From Dipetalonema caudispina (taxonomy: Eukaryota; Nematoda; Chromadorea; Rhabditida; Onchocercidae), in assembly GCA_013365325.1 (NCBI GenBank), contig JABVXV010000009.1:1-64000 (forward strand): 64,000 nt of DNA, read 5' to 3'. Each line of letters begins with the position of its first letter. Positions within the stretch are counted from its first letter, which is position 1. Positions 56,801-64,000 of the stretch are shown piece after piece. The translations under genes were made by a program, and so were the position numbers. The notes beneath the pieces were generated by a model. The model was not told the origin of the DNA and did no database searches. It saw nothing but the letters and a program-made list of their open reading frames with translations.

Positions 56801-59800
56801 AAAAAGATTTTTTTATGTTTGGAAAAAAAACAGTTGGTTGTTTCAAATATTTTGAAATTTATTGATTTGACACTTTGTTTTTTTGATTCATTTAAATTGA
56901 ATTTCTATTCCATGCTATATTTCCAAAGCATGGCCTAGATTTTTTTTTAATGTTCAATTCAACAATTAGTATTAATATATCTGAACCGATAAAATCGTTG
57001 TTATTATTTTATAATTGATTTTAATTTTTGATTAAAATACTAATTATTAATTTACCCTTCCAAATGAACAAACGACATTTTTTTTTTTCTTTTTGTTCTC
57101 TCAAATTATTAATTGGATATTAATGCAAGAAATATTTTAGAAGCAAAAACAGTAAACGAAGAAAGTAAGGACCTAAATTTGAAAATAAAGTATTAAATAA
57201 TCTTTTCATTATGTATGGTTTTAATTTTTGAAAGGATTCTTCAATTGAAAATTTCTGTTTAGCATTGAAAAACCTTATAACTGCAAAAGCAATTAGTAAT
57301 GGTTTACTTGAAATGACGAGTAAATCCTTAAACATTTTTATACTTCAACTGGAAGTAAAGCAAATTTAGGATGTATTCATCGTTTATTTTTCTTTATTAA
57401 CCAAATATCATCAAGCAAAAGTAATATTACGTTATTTAGGTAACAGTTTTCAATTCTCTTTAATTTGCCAAATCAAAATTTCAAAATTTTCTGACTAGCA
57501 TAAAAAAAAATTAGGGCTTCAATCTTTCAATCAATTTTTTTATTTAATAAATACTCATTTATCTATTATTTAACTCTGATACTTTTTCACGTTTGTTAAC
57601 TATTTTTAAATTCGAAGTTAAAAGAAATAAACTGAAATTGGAAAATAGTGATATGAAATAAATGGATAGTAATGAAATATTTGAATCCAATGGTAAATAT
57701 TCAAAAGTTCACCAAATTTCCTAATTACGCATTGAAATATACAACTAATTTAATTCATTAATTGTTGATTACGTCAGGTAGTGACCAAAACATAACACAG
57801 TGATTGATGTTGATAAATTATGATGATTTAAATGATGATGGATTATTTGAACAATCAATTTTGCAAAAGTGCAGTAAAATTTTAATTAATTGATTTAAAT
57901 CTCTCATAATATTTATTAAACATAACAGTCGTTTAGATTTATTTATTTACATGAAAATTTTGAAGTTTAACATAAACATAACATACTCAAGAATATATCA
58001 AATCAACGCAATATAATACAAAAATTATAATCAGTAATGGTTGTGCAAAATAAAATTTCATTCAAGCTTGAAAATATTTTTAATTATAATATCATTCATT
58101 ATGGCAAATTTCCATAATTTTACAGATTTTTCCTTTTTTTTTTTCTATTCTTTAACATAAACAATTTTAGTTACAAAATTTTAAACAAAATTTTTCATTT
58201 TTTCTATAACAAAGGATAAAAATTTTGCAAATAAAATTTTTAAATTTTACTTCATATAATATGTGAGCACTAAAACTGCAATATCAGTACAAAGTTGCGC
58301 GGAATCTTAAAGAAAGAAGTGTAAGAATAGTCTGATAACATCAAATTGCTCATCTAAGACAAAACAGGATTAGTCGAAGTTGAAAATACTGACCAATTGA
58401 CATAAACAAGATTAGCATGACCTCAAGGTCAGATCAGTGATGAGTAAGTTAGAATATGTGACGAAAATATTGTATTAGTTTTAATGCAACGAACTGATAT
58501 GAATTTAATAAATGCAAAAATAATGAATATAAATAATAACCATGCTCTTCGAAGAGATACTGCTATTAATACCTAAAAATATAATAAGGTAAATTTAAAT
58601 AAATCTTAAACTCATAAACTAATCCAATAAGACAATAAAAACGAAGAATTTGATTATCGATGCAAAATATAACATATGGAAAATTAACATCTGTTAGTAA
58701 GTGTACGATTTTTATGATATTTTTGATCGACTTAATTACTGTATTTAAATAAGAAATATCTATTGTAAATTTGTAAAAAACAAAATATATACCTATTTAT
58801 TAATGATTTATAGATGTGGGATACTTAAGGAACTTATTAAATGATACATACATCAATGAATTATTATACGTTAATTTACGTTCAGTTTCAATTACAATTT
58901 TAATTATCATCAATATTTTCTCTTTGTTTCCTTTTTTCATTACTGTTTTCAATTCTCTTTTTAATAGATGAGAAATATGCAAAAATACATGTATTTCCGA
59001 AATGTAACAAACATAATTGTCTATTAAAATCTATTCAAAATAAAATTTAATCATTTTTGCTGATAATTTTAATTGTTGAAATTTTCTTTCGAATAATGCT
59101 AATTCATTGAAAATTAAATGCACTAATTAATGCAATTAAATGACAATATTCTTTCTAATTAAATGAGTGATCTTTCTCTAGTGAAAAACCTACTAAGTAA
59201 GTAGCTTGATGAAATTTAGAGTTTTAATTTGTTTTTGTTTTTTTTTTTTCAATTCGTAAAATTCGCAAATTTTTATCCCTCTAATTTTTCATTTCCTTTG
59301 CAAGTTTCATCTAAGTGCAAAAATCTTTTTGTTTATGTAAAGAAAAGATTAAGTTTTTATTTATTTATTTTTTAAATAAATTTTGCTGAAGTCCATAGCA
59401 AAATCATAGCAATATAATATTATGAAAAAATAATTTAATTGTATAAATGAATAACATTAAAAGTTTTTCCATCTTCCTCTAACAAAATCATAATAGTATA
59501 AATATAATAATATGATAAAATTAGTTAGTTGTACAAATAGGTAATATTAAAATTTATTTTATATGTCCTGAAATTCATAATAAATAATGACAGCATGAAT
59601 TAATTCCTGAATAAAGTTTTGAAAAAAAAAAAAAAAAGGAGCTTATCCAAATGCTAAAAATGCCCGAAATGATTTCAGATACTAATAAGCAATTGTTAAA
59701 AAATTTGAAATGTTTTCTTCTAGACTGAGTAAAATTTCAAATTACAAATTTAAATGCTCCAAACATTACAGTTTGCTCGATATTGGTACAATTAGCAATG

Positions 59801-59891
59801 CATTTGCACAACGGGTCGATGACGATCCGATCAACTCCGCCTCTTGTGACATATCCATAAAATATCCGGTTTCACAATCATTTCTCAAACT
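50875..59891 (-). CDS. EFF-1/AFF-1 (FF family) cell-cell fusogen, N-terminus incomplete
   Basis: Type I membrane glycoprotein of the family that merges nematode somatic cells and shares the class II fusion fold. Exons on minus, in coding order: 59770-59891, 54947-55130, 54508-54671, 54105-54222, 53239-53406, 52867-53070, 52507-52710, 51398-51603, 50875-51157. All junctions are GT/AG and in phase, giving about 550 residues; C. elegans relatives have roughly 590-660. Seen: paired Cys motifs (CICDCAGAEQYC; CYRTYHAHQSSSGC; then EVCCEVSIEPY), the beta-rich stretch KVYKALKLTQP, a LGWLRKNDNSW block, ITIENCKGQRYL, VCLQPAGDANAEQC, GNCPGC, then LDPRQWLDGLNS before a single C-terminal helix (ALEIALIIVSILATVLICTK) and a short PLARC tail. 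The pattern seems closer to AFF-1 than EFF-1, but that is recall. The most upstream exon (two Cys, ends ISSKL) joins in phase over a 4.6-kb intron. The signal-peptide exon was not found. Confidence 0.85.
52797..52822. repeat. Poly(A) run inside fusogen intron
   Basis: A run of about 25 A in the 52711-52866 intron. Confidence 0.8.
54672..54797. repeat. Degenerate ATT-rich microsatellite abutting a splice acceptor
   Basis: Imperfect ATT/ATC repeats begin within about 10 nt of the acceptor of the fusogen exon 54508-54671. On the minus strand this makes the 3' end of the intron purine-rich (AAT/GAT) rather than pyrimidine-rich. Confidence 0.8.
55131..59769 (-). other. Large inferred intron of the fusogen gene
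   Basis: About 4.6 kb without supported exons. It contains ATT-rich repeats (about 56690-56768) and many homopolymers. The minus frame 55577-55819 ends at an excellent donor (AAA|GTAAGT) and encodes LLMVNFLCNSC, signal-peptide-like, but its phase (0) does not match the next exon, which needs phase 2. It may be an alternative first exon with another partner, or chance. Confidence 0.45.
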
Positions 59892-61812
59892 CTAAACTTT
59901 CGGTTCATTCCGTTTCTAATAGCATTATATAGTAATAAATAACTGATAATAATTTTTCCTTTTTCTTTTCGTTCTTTCTGTTCAAATGAACTGATTTTAA
60001 ATTTTCCCATATGAAAAACTCTTTTGTAAATCATCATTTTTTTTTTTTTTTCAAAATGATAATTTATTTGTTACGTGGAATATTTCCAGCGAAACACATA
60101 TAATCATATTTGTTATTAAAGAAGAAAATTTAATTAATAGCAAAAAAATTAACCGAAACATTAGAATACAATGTATCATTTTTCCTTTTCTTTTAAATCC
60201 TATAATTTGTTTTATGATTAAAAAATAAAAAATAATTATTACAAAAATATGCAAAACATATGCACAAATAAACAATAAACAATGGCAATACTAACAAAAA
60301 GTTGGCGCAAAAACAAATAATTTTTGAAAAATATTGTTTAATCTTCAAATAATTGATGGCAACTATTTTCAATTAACCCTCTAACAGCTCATTATAATAC
60401 TTCGGGAAATTTCCAAATAAATTTTCCGGAAGAAAAAAAATAAACCATCTGATCTCATCCTCAACTTTTTTTTCAAGGCATTCTACACAAGTTTGCTTGC
60501 ATAAAATTTTGTAATAGTTGCAAAAAAAAAAAAAGTACAAAAGTGATTTTTTTTCTCTTTCTTTATTTTTCATTTTAACGAACTTTTGAAGGAATTTTTG
60601 TAAAGTGGCAGTTAGTTGTAAACAAAAGCTGATTAGTTAATATTATCTTCTGTTCCACATATATTTTATGGAAAATTAGCAAATTAGACGAGTGAAATGA
60701 AGCAACACCACAGATGTTAAATCAAATTTTGTACATATTACTGATAAAAGAAGAAGCGAAAACAAAAAAATTCTATTACAAATTTTTAGTACATACAAAT
60801 ATTATTTGCATTTGTGGAAAATTAAAAATTTCGAAAATTAGAGAAGCATGCCAAGAAAATTAGCTAAATTATAATTATTATTAAATTTTTTCCTTTGATA
60901 ATGATGAAAAATTTAAATAATGATTGAAGCTGAAATGAAAAAAGACTAAAAACTTACTATTTTGTTTAATTAAATAATGAAATGAGTTTAATTTCCATTT
61001 TAGCTTATTAAATTACCATAATTTAATTATCTTTTAAGAAAAGTCTTTATAAAGCATAAAATATTATGATAGTATAAGTGTATTTTATTGGATTTGAGTA
61101 GAAATATTACACTTAAACTAAATGCAAATGATGGAAATATGAGATTTGTAAACAAACTTATCCATTTTTCCTAATTAAAATTAAACTTTTTCGTTTAAAA
61201 ACTATTTGAGAATTTGATTTGAAATATTTAATAAGCAAAAATATACTTCAATTAATATCCGATCCATTTACAAATGATTACTCGTTGAAATATGACCTTG
61301 AATATCCTTTACAATTCATAAGTGAATAGTTTTCATTTTCATTGAGTAAACATCCTTCTCATCTTCATTAAATTTTATTCCTCAATGATTAATTACACAA
61401 TTTGGCGTGTTTTACGTCAATTTTCCTCTATTTAGGTGACTACAGTTTCAAAATTAATTTTTCAATCATATAGGATATATATATCCTAATCTAAATTTTG
61501 CCATTTTTTTTTTCTAGATCATAAACTATCTTAATGTAATTGTTTGGTTACCTAATTAGCCATTTGCTTTCAACCTATTATTTCATAATAGCTGCAGTAA
61601 TAGTAATAATAATACTAACAATAATAATAATAATAATAATAACAGTAATAACTGATCAATTTTCAATTAAATTTTTACCTGTATTTATTTCTAAAAGGGT
61701 CACAATTTATTCATCTGATGAATGCCATCGTTGCATTTTATAAAATGATGAACCGTATTTCCGGTGCGGAATGTTGATCAATCACTACATATAATTATCA
61801 TTTTTAATGCTC

Positions 61813-61861
<49 letters not shown>

Positions 61862-64000
61862 CATTATTACTATTTTTACTACAGTTATAATTCGACTATC
61901 TGTCATCATCATCATCTTGATTCAAACATTGAACTTGAACTGTAATGGAGAATGAAAAGGATTTCGTTCGATCACTGTTACCATTTCAATATGCAAATTG
62001 CAGTCATATTTATAGATTATTATAATAATTGCACTTAAATGATGCCAGAATAATTTCAAAAAGTTATTCTATTACGTAACATATATGAATTATTATTTGC
62101 TAGTTTAACAGTAACTTAAATACAATAATAAAATTTACTGCATGCTAAACGGATAGTTTATTAACATAATAATTTCAGTAATATTTCGTTTAAAAATTTC
62201 ATGCACATTTTTAAAGATTGCAAAAAAAATAATTTACGTAAAGAATAACTATTTCCATAATTTATTATTTCTATCAATATATAGTTTGATCATATGTTGC
62301 TGTGTATGTGTAATACGTATTTACACTTATTTCACGTATTGCTTTTACGTAATTTTCAAATTACCAGCAGAGAGAAGTCATTGAATAAGTACAGCATCGT
62401 AGCATAACTTAATTATTACAAAATTACATGTAAACATGAGTATACGTCAAAAAGCAAAATCAACATGAATGCATATCAAATTAAATCATCATCTTACTAC
62501 TTCTTCCATCTGTTAGCTACATTTAATTAATAGCAATATCATCTAAGATAATAACGAAATTAATTTGAAACTGTGAAATATTTTGAGAGAACCTTTTATC
62601 ATAAATTTTTTAAATTAAGAAGTTAGTAAAAAAATTTGGGAACTTTTAAAAAGATAAAGATAAATCTCAATTCCAAGAAATAAATAAATGATTTATCATT
62701 GATTACTAATTCTGATTTTCAGTACCTTGCATACCTACACTCAAAGTATGGCTTGAGAACCTCGGTACCTATATGCTAATTTTTAATGCTTAATTTGAGC
62801 TTCGCCTGATAGGTATTTCACTAAGATGCCACAATATCTTAGCGATTGCTTTAGTATCCAAAACATTTAAAATTTTTCATGTCGAATTTTACGAGAGAAA
62901 TTTGAAAATGCAGTGAGGAATTTTTTTGATGTGAAATTATCAAAACCAACTGCCATCGTGAAAAAGTTTGGAAGCAAAAAGGACAGGTGAAGAATTTCAA
63001 AATTTTACTTCACCATTGCTTCTATAGTCATTTGTTGTAAATTTCCAGGATATACGATAGTGTAAATGGTTAAATCAGGTAACGGAAGCTAATAAAGGTC
63101 ACGTTAAAGATCCTTGACCTCTTTTTTTTTTGATGAGATCTAATTTTATTTGCATCATTCATTGAAAATTACCGAAAACCTATTTAGAAGACTCATACCT
63201 AAATCGAATACAATTTAGGATTACAATCCGATCGCTTTAGTATTTTGAAAAGCTGAATAGAAGAAACTTCATTTTCATCAAATCATTGCTAATTTTTAAA
63301 TGCTAATTTAAAATTCAAAATCCATATTTATTCAGTGAAATTAAATACTATTCAATATTAGATGATAAACAAAATAAAACAAAAAGTGGCATACGCAGAT
63401 ATTTTAAGCTTGTATTTAAGCATCATACTTATTATAAAATGCAGCTGTTGGATATTATAAACTGTTTTTCCTATTTTTTAAAAAGAAATAAAAAAATAAA
63501 TTCCAACCTATTGAAGTATACTTAATTAAAAACCAAAGCATGATTAATATATTTCTCCGAAAATTCAAATTGAAACTTTCATGATAGTTTCATTATCACT
63601 GATCTTATTCTGATCAACAAAAAAAATAGTATTCAAAGTAGTGTTAAAAAATCTCTAATAAGTTGTAAAATTAGTAATATTTTACTTTTGCTTTTGATTT
63701 ATTTTAATTTTAAATTCTATTTAGCATCGTTTCTTCTCCGAAAATATGTATGTAATAATTAAAAACTAAACAAAAATCACCAACTAAAACTACAACTGTA
63801 AATTGTTAAGACAATAATCATATTTTGAAAAAAAAAAAAAAAAAAACCTTGAAAATCTTAATGCAATACTGATGAAAAATTTAACTAAGTCATTAAAATG
63901 AAAAAAAAAAGTCATTTTTTTTTTTTTTTTTAATTATAAATATTTATCAAACATCCGACAAATGCAACAATTAGCATATAGAACAGTTCATGCTACAATT
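59892..64000. other. AT-rich spacer with coding-like islands
   Basis: No gene model. Two islands stand out: minus about 60384-60540, an open frame with TCVEC and FFLPENLFGNFPKYYNELLE; and plus about 62866-62985, an open frame ending KKFGSKKDR at an AG|GTGAAG donor. The latter also has a competing minus-strand 29-residue frame beginning MAVGFDNFTSKKF. An (ATT)16 array lies at 61813-61860 and AAT repeats at about 61602-61642. The remainder shows nothing beyond homopolymers. Confidence 0.5.
61813..61860. repeat. (ATT)16 microsatellite
   Basis: Uninterrupted ATT units, followed by a degenerate tail. The poly-Ile frames across it are artefacts. Confidence 0.95.

Overview
This is an AT-rich (roughly 70-75% A+T by eye) stretch of a nematode nuclear genome. 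The evidence is: intron-rich genes with introns of about 50-900 bp and TTTTCAG-type acceptors; putative spliced-leader acceptors a few bases before several start codons; and a gene of the EFF-1/AFF-1 cell-fusogen family, best known from nematodes. The AT content and loose gene spacing would suit a spirurid or filarial-type worm, but the species cannot be fixed from the sequence. No prokaryotic operons, CRISPR arrays, rRNA, tRNA or viral genes were seen.

Layout. 1-4.9 kb: an (ATT)n tract, AT-rich spacer, then a 2.4-4.8 kb zone with isolated exon-like segments on both strands and a 62-nt poly(A) run. 4.93-13.03 kb, minus: a 22- or 23-exon GIGYF/GYF-domain translational repressor. 15.39-17.50 kb, plus: mitochondrial ribosomal protein mS22 (MRPS22), 8 exons. 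17.5-24.4 kb: gene-poor. 24.44-30.09 kb, minus: ALG9 mannosyltransferase. 31.37-37.57 kb, plus: EXOSC10/Rrp6 exosome exonuclease, 16 exons. 40.32-46.03 kb, plus: an amino acid/auxin permease family transporter, 9 exons, one with a defective-looking acceptor. 47.19-49.36 kb, plus: a small unrecognised membrane protein. 50.88-59.89 kb, minus: an EFF-1/AFF-1 type cell-cell fusogen whose most upstream recognisable exon lies about 4.6 kb from the rest. 59.9-64 kb: AT-rich spacer with a few coding-like islands.

The genes do not form one pathway. They cover mRNA repression (GIGYF), RNA decay and processing (EXOSC10), N-glycan assembly in the ER (ALG9), mitochondrial translation (mS22), amino acid transport and developmental cell fusion. 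GIGYF/MRPS22 and ALG9/EXOSC10 are divergent pairs that may share promoter regions. Gene models were assembled by hand from reading frame, splice sites, phase and remembered family patterns. No database search was possible, so family calls rest on recognised motifs and exon boundaries on GT/AG plus phase.
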